Below, in pieces: positions 16,680 to 27,806 of a stretch of 64,000 nucleotides of DNA (position 1 is its first letter; every line of letters begins with the position of its first letter). The notes beneath the pieces were generated by a model. The model was not told where the DNA came from. It saw nothing but the letters and a program-made list of their open reading frames with translations, and ran no database searches. The translations under genes and the position numbers were made by a program. Origin of the DNA: Burkholderia pyrrocinia (lineage in GTDB: Bacteria; Pseudomonadota; Gammaproteobacteria; Burkholderiales; Burkholderiaceae); NCBI RefSeq assembly GCF_001028665.1, contig NZ_CP011503.1, positions 1,364,001-1,428,000 on the forward strand. Direction: 5' to 3'.

Positions 16680-17981
16680 ATGAACCAGCCGTTGCCCGTC
16701 ACCGTGCTGTCCGGCTTCCTCGGCGCCGGCAAGACCACGCTGCTCAATCACATCCTCGCGAACCGCGCGGGCCTGAAAGTCGCCGTGATCGTCAACGATC
16801 TCGCGGCGGTCAACATCGACGCGTCGCTCGTGCGCGACGCGCAGGCGCTGTCGCACATCGAGGAACGCCTCGTCGAAATGTCGAACGGCTGCATCTGCTG
16901 CACGCTGCGCGACGACCTGCTCGTCGAGATCCGCAACCTCGCGTCCGAAGGCCGCTTCGACGCGATCATGATCGAATCGACCGGTATCGCAGAGCCGATG
17001 CCGATCGCCGAAACCTTCACGTTCGTCGACGATGACGGCGAGTCGCTGTCGAAAATCGCACGGCTCGACACGCTCGTCACCGTGGTCGACGCGTACAACT
17101 TCCTGCGCGACTACGGTTCCGACGACGCACTCGCGACGCGCGGCATCGCCGCGTCGGAAGAAGACGACCGGACGCTCGTCGAGCTGCTGATCGAGCAGAT
17201 CGAATTCTGCGACGTGCTGGTGATCAACAAGGCCGACCTCGTCGGCGCCGACGAACTCGCGCGCCTGCAGCACATCCTCGCGCGGCTCAATCCGCGCGCG
17301 CACCAGGTCGTGTCGACATTCGGCGACGTGCCGCTCGACGAAGTGCTGAACACGGGCCGCTTCGATTTCGACGAGGCCGCGAATGCGCCGGGCTGGCTCG
17401 CGTCGCTCGATCACGATCACACGCATTGCGACGACCCCGACTGCCATGATGAACATCATGCGCACGTGCACGGCGAAGCCGACGAATTCGGGATCGGCAA
17501 TTTTGTTTACCGCGCGCGCCGGCCGTTCCATCCGGCACGACTCTGGGCGCTGCTGCACCAGGAGTGGCAGGGCGTGCTGCGCAGCAAGGGCTTCTTCTGG
17601 CTCGCGACGCGGAACGACATCGCGGGCTCGCTGTCGCAGGCAGGCGGCGTATGCCGGCATGGTCCGGCAGGTCTCTGGTGGGCCGCGCAGGATCGCGCGG
17701 AATGGCCGGACGACGACGAGCTGCTCGCTGAGATCCGCGCCGAATGGCACGGCGATCTCGACGACCGCACGGTCGGCGATCGCCGGCAGGAACTCGTGCT
17801 GATCGGCATCGCGCTCGACGCCGATGCATGGCGCGAGAAACTCGACGCGTGCCTGCTGACCGATGCGGAATTCGCCGTCGGCGCGGCGGGATGGAGCGCG
17901 TTCGACGATCCGTTCCCGGGGTGGGATGTCGATTCGCACGACGATGACGATCACGGCGACACGCAAATCGTGCATGCCTGA
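16680..17981 (+). CDS. CobW/COG0523-family metal-handling GTPase
   Basis: A 433-residue GTPase related to ZigA/YjiA zinc metallochaperones. The P-loop GFLGAGKT is at residues 12-19, the metal-binding CICC (C71, C73, C74) follows NG, the Walker B region is [10 protein letters not shown], and NKAD gives guanine specificity near residue 182. A histidine/aspartate-rich segment around residues 243-265 precedes the C-terminal CobW domain, and the tail is again Asp/His-rich. Members of this family deliver or store zinc or cobalt. No Zur box was recognised upstream, so zinc is an inference. Confidence 0.9.
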   Translation: MNQPLPVTVLSGFLGAGKTTLLNHILANRAGLKVAVIVNDLAAVNIDASLVRDAQALSHIEERLVEMSNGCICCTLRDDLLVEIRNLASEGRFDAIMIESTGIAEPMPIAETFTFVDDDGESLSKIARLDTLVTVVDAYNFLRDYGSDDALATRGIAASEEDDRTLVELLIEQIEFCDVLVINKADLVGADELARLQHILARLNPRAHQVVSTFGDVPLDEVLNTGRFDFDEAANAPGWLASLDHDHTHCDDPDCHDEHHAHVHGEADEFGIGNFVYRARRPFHPARLWALLHQEWQGVLRSKGFFWLATRNDIAGSLSQAGGVCRHGPAGLWWAAQDRAEWPDDDELLAEIRAEWHGDLDDRTVGDRRQELVLIGIALDADAWREKLDACLLTDAEFAVGAAGWSAFDDPFPGWDVDSHDDDDHGDTQIVHA

Positions 17982-18068
17982 CGGCTCGGTAACGGCTTGT
18001 AAGAACAACCGTTAAATCTTGCAAGAGCGGCGCGGACTGTGGCGAAAATGCCGCGCGCGCCCAACAAA

Positions 18069-18090
18069 AAACCCGCCGAGAGGCGGGTTT
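18069..18090. terminator. Bidirectional intrinsic terminator between the cobW-type gene and hup
   Basis: Stem AAACCCGCC, loop GAGA, stem GGCGGGTTT, with T-runs reading out on both strands. It can end the plus-strand GTPase transcript and the minus-strand HU transcript. Confidence 0.9.
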
Positions 18091-18110
18091 TTCCTGGAAC
18101 AGGCGCTGGT

Positions 18111-18389
18111 TTAACGCTTGTTGACGGCGTCCTTGAACGCCTTGCCAGCCGTGAACTTGACCGTCTTGGCTGCCGGGATCTTGATGGTTTCGCCGGTCTT
18201 CGGGTTGCGGCCCGTACGTGCTGCGCGCTTGCCCGAACCGAAGCTGCCGAAGCCGATCAGCTGAACCGCATCACCCTTCGACACGGCCTTCTTGATGACT
18301 TCGAGCAGCGTGTCCAGCGTTTCGCCGGTTTGAGCCTTGCTGGCGCCCGTTTGGGCGGCGACGGCGTCGATCAGTTCCTGTTTGTTCAT
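18111..18389 (-). CDS. hup: DNA-binding protein HU
   Basis: A 92-residue histone-like nucleoid protein, the usual HU length. It starts [20 protein letters not shown]. The DNA-binding arm has [20 protein letters not shown], and IGFGSFG is the conserved turn. AAGGAA lies seven bases before the ATG. It bends DNA and can help DnaA open origins; the origin candidate is 2.4 kb away. Whether it is the alpha or beta form cannot be decided. Confidence 0.97.
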   Translation of the reverse strand: MNKQELIDAVAAQTGASKAQTGETLDTLLEVIKKAVSKGDAVQLIGFGSFGSGKRAARTGRNPKTGETIKIPAAKTVKFTAGKAFKDAVNKR

Positions 18390-18777
18390 TAAGGTTCCTT
18401 TATCAGGTTAGGTTGACACGAACAGCGCGAACGCGCCGATTATACGTGCGCGAACCGTGCCGTCGAGAGTCAGACTCCGACGGCACAGCGCCGAATCCTG
18501 GCCCGCGCGACGCGCCCACCGGCTTGCCGGCGGCCACCCCGCGGTACGGCGTTGCTATGATAGCGCAGCGCAAACCCAATAACGACAAGGGTTTCAAAGA
18601 TTTTCATCGGTATTTCGCCGAATGAATCATCGATTGCCCGTTTTTTGACCAGCGCCAACCGGACAGGATACGCAGCGCGGTCCGCCCGTGCGCCGCCCCG
18701 TTGGCTTTTTCCAACGGCCGCTCGGACGGCCCCGCGCAATCCCTTGCCAGGCTTGGCTGCCACGTTTTTTGTTTCGC
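18390..18777. other. Promoter region between divergent hup and mnmC
   Basis: It contains TATAAT on the minus strand (18439-18444), a good -10 box for hup, and just upstream of it a long inverted repeat at 18457-18486. A TATGAT lies near 18556-18561 on the plus strand, but no -35 for mnmC is clear. No coding sequence is supported. Confidence 0.6.
18457..18486. promoter_or_regulatory. Long inverted repeat overlapping the hup promoter
   Basis: Arms GTGCCGTCG and CGACGGCAC enclose a second perfect repeat, GAGTC-A-GACTC, offset by one mismatched pair. It covers the -35 side of the hup promoter, so it may be an operator or, if transcribed from the other side, a hairpin. Confidence 0.5.
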
Positions 18778-20730
18778 ATGCCCGACCGACTTGTTCCCGC
18801 CACGCTCGCGCTTCGCGACGACGGCACGCTCGTTTCGCCCGAGTACGGCGACCTCCATCGCGACGCATCAGGCGCGCTTGCGCACGCGCATCGCGCGTTC
18901 GTCTCCGGTAACGGACTGCCGGCGCGCTGGCAGGGCCGCCGCACGTTCACGATCGTCGCGACCGGATTCGACACGGGCAGCCGCTTCCTCGCAACATGGG
19001 CCGCGTGGCGCGACGATCCCGCGCGCTGCGAACGGCTGCATTTCGTCGCAGTCGAGCCGCGTCCGTTCTCGCGCGACGACCTGCGCCGTGCGATCTTGCA
19101 TATAGTTGCTAACACAACCATATCGGCCGACGTGGATGCACTGGTCGACGCGTGGCCGATGCTCGTGCCGGGCCTGCACCGGCTCGAATTCGACGAAGGG
19201 CGTGTGGTGCTCACGCTCGCGTTCGGCGACGCAATCGACATGTTGACGAAGCTCGTCGCGCGCGCCGATGCGTTCTATCTCGATAGCTTCACGTCATCGA
19301 ACGACGCGGATCTCCGCTCGACCGACGTGGTTCGTACGCTCGCGAAGATCGCCGGCGAACGCGCAACGTTTGCGACGCATGCGAATTCCGCTGCCGTGAA
19401 ACACGCACTCGGCGAATCGGGTTTCACGTATCGCGAAGTCGACGATTGGCTCGTCGGCGAATATGCGCCGCGCTGGCGCGCGCGCCGGCACGAGCCGCCG
19501 CGCGCACTGACCGTTACGGCGCGCCGTGCGATCGTGATCGGCGCGGGCCTGGCCGGCTGCGCGGTCGTCGAGCGCCTGGCCGCGCGCGGCTGGGACGTCA
19601 CGCTGATCGAGCGGCACGAACGGATCGCAAGCGAAGCGTCGGGCAATCCGGCCGGAGTATTCCATCCATTGATGACACGCGACGACAACGTCGCAAGCCG
19701 GCTCACGCGCGGCGGCTTCCTGCACGCGATCGCGCGCTGGCGCGCACTCGAACGCGCGGGTCATGCGTTCGCGCGCAGCACGCACGGGATGATCCATCTC
19801 GCCGAATCGGCCGACGACTTCGCGCGGATGCGCGACGCATTCGATGCGTTCGGCGCGCCGTCCGACTATGTGTCACTGCTCGATACCGAGGCCGCGCGCG
19901 CGCATCTGAAACTGCCGGTCGCGCATGGCGGCCTGCTGTTTCCGCACGGCGGCGCCGTCTGGCCGGCCGGGCTGTGCGCGGCGCAATGCGCGGCGGCCGG
20001 TGAACGCGTGCGCTTGCTCGCGTCGACCGGCGTCGCGCGGCTCGAGCGGCGGGGCGACGCATGGCATGCGCTCGATGCGGCAGGCGGCACGCTGGCTGAC
20101 GCGCCCGTCGTCGTGCTTGCGAACGCGGGCGACGCCGTGCGACTCGCGGGCCTGCAGCATGTCGTGCTGCAACCGGTGCGCGGCCAGCTCACGCTGCTGC
20201 CGCCGGGCAGTACGGCGCCGCTGCCGTGCCCGGCGATCGGCGACGGTTACGCGGTGCCGCTCGACGACGGCACGCTGCTGATCGGTGCGACGTTCGAACC
20301 CGACGACGTCGATCCCGCGATGCGCGCGGCCGGCCACGTCGAAAACCTCGACCGCGTGCGGCACCTGTTGCCGGGCCTGATCGGCGACGCGCCGGACCCC
20401 GCCACGCTGCGCGGCCGCGTTGCATTCCGCTGGGTCGTCGGCGATCGTCTGCCGCTGATCGGCCCGCTCGCAGACGAAGCGCAGGCCGTCGCAAACGCAC
20501 GCGCGCTGAGCGGTGCAAAGGCGCGCGACCTGCCGCGCACGCCCGGCCTCTACGGCGCATTCGGCTTTGGCTCGCGCGGCCTCGTGTGGGCCGCGCTCGG
20601 CGCCGAACTGATCGCATCGCAACTCGAAGGCGAGCCGTGGCCGCTCGAGCGCGAACTCGCCGAAGCCGTCGATCCCGCACGCTTCCTGATCCGCGCACTG
20701 CGCGCGCGCCGCGTCGGCTCAGCCGGCTGA
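18778..20730 (+). CDS. mnmC: tRNA mnm5(s2)U34 biosynthesis protein MnmC, methyltransferase half degenerate
   Basis: A 650-residue two-domain protein. The C-terminal FAD oxidase half (from about residue 250) has VIGAGLAGCAVVERLAARGW, EASGNPAGVFHPL and GLYGAFGFGSRGLVWA, and looks intact. It converts cmnm5U34 made by MnmE/MnmG to nm5U34. The N-terminal half should then methylate nm5U to mnm5U with SAM. However, motif I, normally E(T/S)GFGTG, reads ATGFDTGS; the catalytic DGFAP block reads DSFTS; and the segment that in E. coli contains GFGRKREM appears missing between REVDD and WLVGEY. The frame is open throughout. Activity of the first half is doubtful; the oxidase call is firm. Confidence 0.88.
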   Translation: MPDRLVPATLALRDDGTLVSPEYGDLHRDASGALAHAHRAFVSGNGLPARWQGRRTFTIVATGFDTGSRFLATWAAWRDDPARCERLHFVAVEPRPFSRDDLRRAILHIVANTTISADVDALVDAWPMLVPGLHRLEFDEGRVVLTLAFGDAIDMLTKLVARADAFYLDSFTSSNDADLRSTDVVRTLAKIAGERATFATHANSAAVKHALGESGFTYREVDDWLVGEYAPRWRARRHEPPRALTVTARRAIVIGAGLAGCAVVERLAARGWDVTLIERHERIASEASGNPAGVFHPLMTRDDNVASRLTRGGFLHAIARWRALERAGHAFARSTHGMIHLAESADDFARMRDAFDAFGAPSDYVSLLDTEAARAHLKLPVAHGGLLFPHGGAVWPAGLCAAQCAAAGERVRLLASTGVARLERRGDAWHALDAAGGTLADAPVVVLANAGDAVRLAGLQHVVLQPVRGQLTLLPPGSTAPLPCPAIGDGYAVPLDDGTLLIGATFEPDDVDPAMRAAGHVENLDRVRHLLPGLIGDAPDPATLRGRVAFRWVVGDRLPLIGPLADEAQAVANARALSGAKARDLPRTPGLYGAFGFGSRGLVWAALGAELIASQLEGEPWPLERELAEAVDPARFLIRALRARRVGSAG

Positions 20731-20744
20731 CCGGCGGCACGAAT

Positions 20745-21045
20745 CGCTCACAGTTTCCCGATTTCCCCGCGCAAGGTTATCCACGCGATGCTGTGGATAA
20801 CCGCGCGGAATCCGCGCGCACTTCGTGTGTAATCACAGTGGACGTAAACTGGGCAACTCGGCACAGCTGTGAGACAGCCCAAAGTTGCTCATCTCAAACT
20901 TCTGTGCACGAACAGCCTGTGCAACGGGTTATGGTTTCTCCAACCCTTTGATCTGTCAGCGTAAACCGAAGTTATCCACAGAACTGTGGGTCCTTTGTTA
21001 ACTTCTACTACGTATATATACAAGTAAACCTTTGAAACCAAAGAC
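20745..21045. other. Candidate origin of replication (oriC)
   Basis: This gap holds DnaA boxes TTATCCACG (20777-20785, plus), TTATCCACA (20792-20800, minus) and TTATCCACA (20972-20980, plus). The last two are perfect and each extends to GTTATCCACAG or its near match. They are followed by an AT-rich tract at about 20995-21040 containing CGTATATATAC, suitable as an unwinding element. Gene direction switches from mainly minus to mainly plus around it, and HU lies nearby. dnaA is not adjacent. This is an inference from pattern and context. Confidence 0.7.
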
Positions 21046-23747
<2,702 letters not shown>

Positions 23748-24254
23748 AAAAATGTTTTGCAGATAACAGGCTCGACCGCGTCGCGATTCGCTGAACGACG
23801 GTGGGCGCCGTTTCGGGCCGAAATCGTTGCCAGGCGTCCTTAAAATCTGTGGATAACCCGATATTCAGCTGCAAAGTCAACGGTCTGCGGGTGGGATAAC
23901 CCGGTGGACCATTGCCGTTCACCCGATGGCCGATCCGAACCGGAAAATGCCGGCGCGCCCCGTTCCGCGGGCGGGCGGCTTAACAGGCACAACGAAAAAT
24001 TTCAGTTATCCAGCGATTTTCCACAGAATGCAGGGGATAACTTAGCTGTGCGATTTTCCGCTCTCGCTTAGAATGTCGGCTTTGCGGACACCGGAACGAC
24101 GCGTGTCTCACCGGTCGCCGCGAATGCGACCGCCGCGTGTGCCTCGCGACGGCCGTGCTGATGCACTCGCAAGAGCGCGTCTGTTTTGAGATGGACATTC
24201 GATCTCCACACTACGGCTGCTCGGCAATCCGGGCGGCGGCAAAGCGAAAAGACT
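23748..24254. other. Intergenic region with a second DnaA-box group
   Basis: A 507-base gap. It holds a perfect minus-strand TTATCCACA (23848-23856) and a one-mismatch TTTTCCACA (24017-24025), with partial matches TTATCCAGC (24005-24013) and a GGATAAC near 24034. It lies 3 kb right of the main candidate origin. The last part must carry the promoter of the marR-type gene. No coding sequence is supported. Confidence 0.55.
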
Positions 24255-24893
24255 ATGAGCGAAGGCGTTTACGGGAACCAGGCTTCGGGACGTGTCACCC
24301 ACAGCCTGCTGCGGTTGAGTACGGCCATGCGAAGCCAGGCATGGGATTGGGCGGAAGGCGCGGGCCTCACGCCGACGCAGGGCGAGATCCTCGTGCTGCT
24401 GCTGCAGCGCAAGGGCCCGATGCGGCTCGGCGAGATCGCGCGCGAGACGCAGCTCACCGCGGCGACCACGAGCGATGCGGTCAGCACGCTCGAGACGAAG
24501 GGGCTCGTCGAGAAGCGCCGTGCGCTGGACGACGGCCGTGCACTGGCCGTGCGCCTGTCGGCGCGTGGCCGTACGGCCGCGAAGAAGGCGCTGCAATGGC
24601 CTGAATTCCTGACGAAAGCGGTCGGCAAGCTCGGCGCGGACGAGCAGGGCGCACTGTATCGCGCGCTGCTGAAGACGCTGCGCGAGCTGCAGGTCGCCGG
24701 TGCGACGCCGCCGCAGCGCATGTGCGTGACGTGCACCCACTTCCAGCCGGGCAAGCTGTCGAAGAAGACCGTGCATTACTGCGCGGCGCTCGACATCTCG
24801 ATGTCCGACAGCGACCTGCGTCTCGACTGCTCGGTGCAGGAAGAGGCAGACGCGGCGACGCAGAAGAAGACCTGGAAGATTTTCGCAGGCTGA
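24255..24893 (+). CDS. MarR-family regulator with a C-terminal four-cysteine domain
   Basis: A 212-residue protein. Residues about 1-145 form a MarR winged helix (LTPTQGEILVLLLQRKGPMR, then LEKRRALDDGRALAV-like wing). The C-terminal extension has Cys157-x2-Cys160, Cys176 and Cys192 in CVTCTHF, HYCAALD and LRLDC. The spacing suggests a metal or redox centre. The ATG at 24255 follows a purine-rich stretch with no strong ribosome binding site. It is followed 28 bases later by a glutamine amidotransferase and may be its operon partner. Target genes are unknown. Confidence 0.85.
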   Translation: MSEGVYGNQASGRVTHSLLRLSTAMRSQAWDWAEGAGLTPTQGEILVLLLQRKGPMRLGEIARETQLTAATTSDAVSTLETKGLVEKRRALDDGRALAVRLSARGRTAAKKALQWPEFLTKAVGKLGADEQGALYRALLKTLRELQVAGATPPQRMCVTCTHFQPGKLSKKTVHYCAALDISMSDSDLRLDCSVQEEADAATQKKTWKIFAG

Positions 24894-24921
24894 CGTCCGT
24901 CGATCGACCGGGAGGCCGATG

Positions 24922-25632
24922 ATGAACGCTGAAGTCGTGGCGATCCGCCACGTGCATTTCGAGGATCTCGGGAGCTTCGAGCAGGTGCTCGGCGAACGGG
25001 GCCGACGGGTGCGCTATGTAGACGTCGGGTCGTCGCGGTTCGAGGTGCTGGATGTGCTCCAGCCGTCGCTGTTCGTCGTGCTCGGCGGGCCGCTCAGCGT
25101 GTATGACGATGCGCAGTATCCGACGATCGCGCCGCTTGCGGCGCTCGTGCGCCAGCGCATCGACGCGGGGCTGCCGATCCTCGGCATCTGCCTCGGCGCG
25201 CAGTTCATCGCCCGTGCGCTCGGCGCGCGCGTCTATCCGGCTGCGCAGCACGAACTCGGCTGGGCGCCGCTGACGCTCACCGATGCCGGCCGCGCGTCGG
25301 CGTTGCGTCATCTCGATGGCGCGGCGACGTCGATGCTGCACTGGCACGGCGACACGTTCGACCTGCCGGGCGGCGCGATCCATCTCGCGTCGACGCCGGC
25401 GTGCCGCCACCAGGCATTCGCGTGGGGGCAGCACGTGCTGGCGCTGCAATGCCATCCGGAAATCCGCACCGATCGCTTCGAACCGTGGCTGATCGGGAAC
25501 GCCGGCGAAATCGCGTCGACGCCCGGCGTCGACGCGCGCCAGTTGCGCGACGATACCGCGCAGCACGGCCCCGCGCTCGAAGCGGCCGCACGGCGCATGT
25601 TCGCGGAGTGGCTCGACGGCGTCGGGCTCTGA
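24922..25632 (+). CDS. Class I glutamine amidotransferase-like protein
   Basis: A 236-residue protein with the triad GATase fold. It has the nucleophile elbow GICLGAQ (Cys90) and the catalytic His-Glu pair in LQCHPEIR. Proteins of this kind are stand-alone glutaminases, often annotated as GMP synthase-like, that may deaminate gamma-glutamyl compounds. GGAGG at 24911-24915 best fits the ATG at 24922; an ATG one codon earlier is also possible. No synthetase partner is adjacent. Confidence 0.88.
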   Translation: MNAEVVAIRHVHFEDLGSFEQVLGERGRRVRYVDVGSSRFEVLDVLQPSLFVVLGGPLSVYDDAQYPTIAPLAALVRQRIDAGLPILGICLGAQFIARALGARVYPAAQHELGWAPLTLTDAGRASALRHLDGAATSMLHWHGDTFDLPGGAIHLASTPACRHQAFAWGQHVLALQCHPEIRTDRFEPWLIGNAGEIASTPGVDARQLRDDTAQHGPALEAAARRMFAEWLDGVGL

Positions 25633-25845
25633 CGCCGCGGGCGGCGTCGCTCGCCGCGAATCCTTGGCCCGGCCGGCATCCGTTGCAGGCCGGCGCATCG
25701 CTGCATGCGACGCGTTTCCCGCCGCGCCGGCAACCTGCTGCCGGTCGCACCTGACCATCTCCTTACTGCCGATCGCGTCATCTGCGCGCTTCAAGCCTGC
25801 GTGCTACGCTCGTCCGCTCTTTCCCTTTCCAGGCGAGCGGCTTCC

Positions 25846-26958
25846 ATGACTGCGCTGTTTTCCCCGTTCACGCTGCGCGGCGTGACCCTTCCGAACCGGA
25901 TCGTGATCTCCCCGATGTGCCAGTACTCGGCCGAACGCGGCGAAGCGACCGACTGGCACATGATCCACCTCGGCCATCTCGCGCTGTCGGGCGCGGGCCT
26001 GCTCTGCATCGAGGCGACCGCCGTGGAACCCGACGGGCGCATCACGCATGGCGACCTCGGCCTCTGGGACGACGTGACCGAAGCTGCGCTGAAGCCCGTG
26101 CTGGCTGCGATCCGCAAGCATGCGCCGATCCGCGTCGCGATGCAGTTGTCGCATGCGGGGCGCAAGGCGTCGAGCGAGGTGCCGTGGAACGGCGGCCAGC
26201 TCGTGTCCGTCGCCGACGGCGGCTGGCTGCCGCATGGGCCGTCGGCCGTGCCGCACAAGGAAGGGGAGACGCCGCCGCTCGCGCTCGATGCCGCGGGCCT
26301 GAACCGGATCCGCGAGGCGTTCGCGGCCGCTGCGAAGCGTGCCGCGCGGCTCGGCATCGACGCGATCGAAGTGCACGCGGCGCACGGCTACCTGCTGCAC
26401 CAGTTCCTGTCGCCGCTCGCGAACCGGCGCACCGACGAATACGGCGGCTCGCGCGAGAACCGGATGCGTTTTCCGCTCGAGATCTTCGAGATCGTGCGCG
26501 CGGCGTTTCCGGAAGACCGGCCGGTCGGCGTGCGCGTGTCCGCGACCGATTGGGTCGAAGGCGGCTGGGAGCTCGACGACACGATCGCATTCGCACACGA
26601 ACTGAAGCGCCGCGGCTGCGACTGGATCGACGTGTCGTCCGGCGGCGTGTCGCCGCTGCAGAAGATTCCGCTGTCGCCGGGTTACCAGGTGCCGTTCGCG
26701 CAGGCCGTGAAGCGCGCGGTCGGCATGCCGACGATGGCGGTCGGCCTGATCGACGATCCCGCGCATGCGAACCGGCTCATCGAGGCCGGCGATGCCGATT
26801 TCGTCGCGATGGCGCGCGCGATGCTGTACGACCCGCGCTGGCCGTGGCACGCGGCGGCCGAGCTCGGCGCGCAGGTGACGGCGCCGCCGCAGTACTGGCG
26901 CTCGCAGCCGCGCGAGCACAAGGCGTTGTTCGGCGACATCGCATTCGGCCAGCGTTGA
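25846..26958 (+). CDS. NADH:flavin oxidoreductase, Old Yellow Enzyme (YqjM-like)
   Basis: A 370-residue FMN barrel enzyme that reduces activated alkenes with NAD(P)H. It starts MTALFSPFTLRGVTLPNRIV, and PMCQYSAERG places Cys25 like the redox-tuning cysteine of YqjM-type enzymes. VHAAHGYLLHQFLSPLANRR is the conserved barrel segment, and GLIDDPAHANRLIEAGDADF binds the FMN phosphate. It stands alone between the amidotransferase and the SET gene. The physiological substrate is unknown. Confidence 0.93.
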   Translation: MTALFSPFTLRGVTLPNRIVISPMCQYSAERGEATDWHMIHLGHLALSGAGLLCIEATAVEPDGRITHGDLGLWDDVTEAALKPVLAAIRKHAPIRVAMQLSHAGRKASSEVPWNGGQLVSVADGGWLPHGPSAVPHKEGETPPLALDAAGLNRIREAFAAAAKRAARLGIDAIEVHAAHGYLLHQFLSPLANRRTDEYGGSRENRMRFPLEIFEIVRAAFPEDRPVGVRVSATDWVEGGWELDDTIAFAHELKRRGCDWIDVSSGGVSPLQKIPLSPGYQVPFAQAVKRAVGMPTMAVGLIDDPAHANRLIEAGDADFVAMARAMLYDPRWPWHAAAELGAQVTAPPQYWRSQPREHKALFGDIAFGQR

Positions 26959-26965
26959 GCGCCAA

Positions 26966-26983
26966 GCGCGCAATATTGCGCGC
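26966..26983. repeat. Perfect 18-bp palindrome after the flavin oxidoreductase gene
   Basis: GCGCGCAATATTGCGCGC starts eight bases after the stop codon. It has an AT-rich centre and no T-tract directly after it, so it is a protein-binding palindrome or part of an RNA 3' hairpin rather than a classic terminator. Confidence 0.5.
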
Positions 26984-27042
26984 GATGTTGAACGAAGCAA
27001 TATCGAACGTGTAGGATGCGGGTGATTCGCCGCATGTCCCGA

Positions 27043-27068
27043 CGCGGCACCAACCGGTGCCGCGTTTT
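27043..27068 (+). terminator. Intrinsic terminator after the flavin oxidoreductase gene
   Basis: Stem CGCGGCACC, loop AACC, stem GGTGCCGCG, followed by TTTTCGTTT. It lies 70 bases before the SET gene and separates the two transcripts. Confidence 0.85.
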
Positions 27069-27137
27069 CGTTTGGCGCGCGCCGGGCCGCGATCGCGGCC
27101 GTCTTCCATTCAATTCGTCTTCACAAGGATTCGTTCG

Positions 27138-27668
27138 ATGAGTTCACGCAGGATCGCGGTGCGCCGCTCGGGAGTACACGGCAAGGGCGTGTTCGCGGTG
27201 GAGCCGATCAAGGCCGGCGAACGCGTAGTGGAATACAAGGGCGAGCGAATTTCGTGGAAGGAAGCGCTGCGTCGCCATCCGCACGATCCGAGCGAGCCGA
27301 ACCATACGTTCTACTTCGCACTGGACGAAGGCGGCGTGATCGACGGCAAGATCGACGGCAACAGCGCGCGCTGGATCAACCATTCGTGCGCGCCGAACTG
27401 CGAAGCCGAGGAAGTCAAAGGCCGCGTGTACATCCACGCGCTGCGCGACATCGGGCCGGAAGAGGAGCTGTTCTACGACTACGGCCTCGTGATCGACGCG
27501 AAGCTGACGAAGAAGCTCAAGCGCGAATACGCGTGCCATTGCGGCGCGGCTTCGTGCCGCGGCACGCTGCTCGCGACGTCGGACGACGGCGAGAAGAAGA
27601 AAAAGAAGAAGGACAAGAAGGACGGCAAGTCCGAGTCCGGGGCGAAGGACAAGAAAAACAGGAAGTGA
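27138..27668 (+). CDS. SET-domain protein with post-SET motif and lysine-rich tail
   Basis: A 176-residue protein with a compact SET methyltransferase fold. It has RRSGVHGKGVFAVEPI near the start, the SAM/pseudoknot motif NHSCAPNC (residues 81-88), EELFYDYG (109-116), and a post-SET zinc motif CxCx4C (Cys133, Cys135, Cys140). Residues about 150-176 are a Lys-rich tail with a run of six lysines. SET enzymes methylate protein lysines in eukaryotes; targets of bacterial members are mostly unknown. AAGGA before the ATG at 27138 supports the start. The Lys-rich tail suggests nucleic-acid contact or self-methylation (inference). Confidence 0.9.
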   Translation: MSSRRIAVRRSGVHGKGVFAVEPIKAGERVVEYKGERISWKEALRRHPHDPSEPNHTFYFALDEGGVIDGKIDGNSARWINHSCAPNCEAEEVKGRVYIHALRDIGPEEELFYDYGLVIDAKLTKKLKREYACHCGAASCRGTLLATSDDGEKKKKKKDKKDGKSESGAKDKKNRK

Positions 27669-27806
27669 CGCAGGCGGCGGCGCATCGTGCGCAGCCGCAG
27701 CCGCTTCTGCAGGCGGCTGCCGCGTTGTGCGGCAGTCCTTCCCGTTTCCTTGTCCGTCAGGCGGCCCGGTCAACGGTCGCCCGACGTGGATCGCCAGGGG
27801 AATCGC

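Noticed and set aside
18778..19500. mnmC as a pseudogene
   Set aside because: The frame is open for the full family length and the oxidase half is well conserved. Only the methyltransferase motifs are altered.
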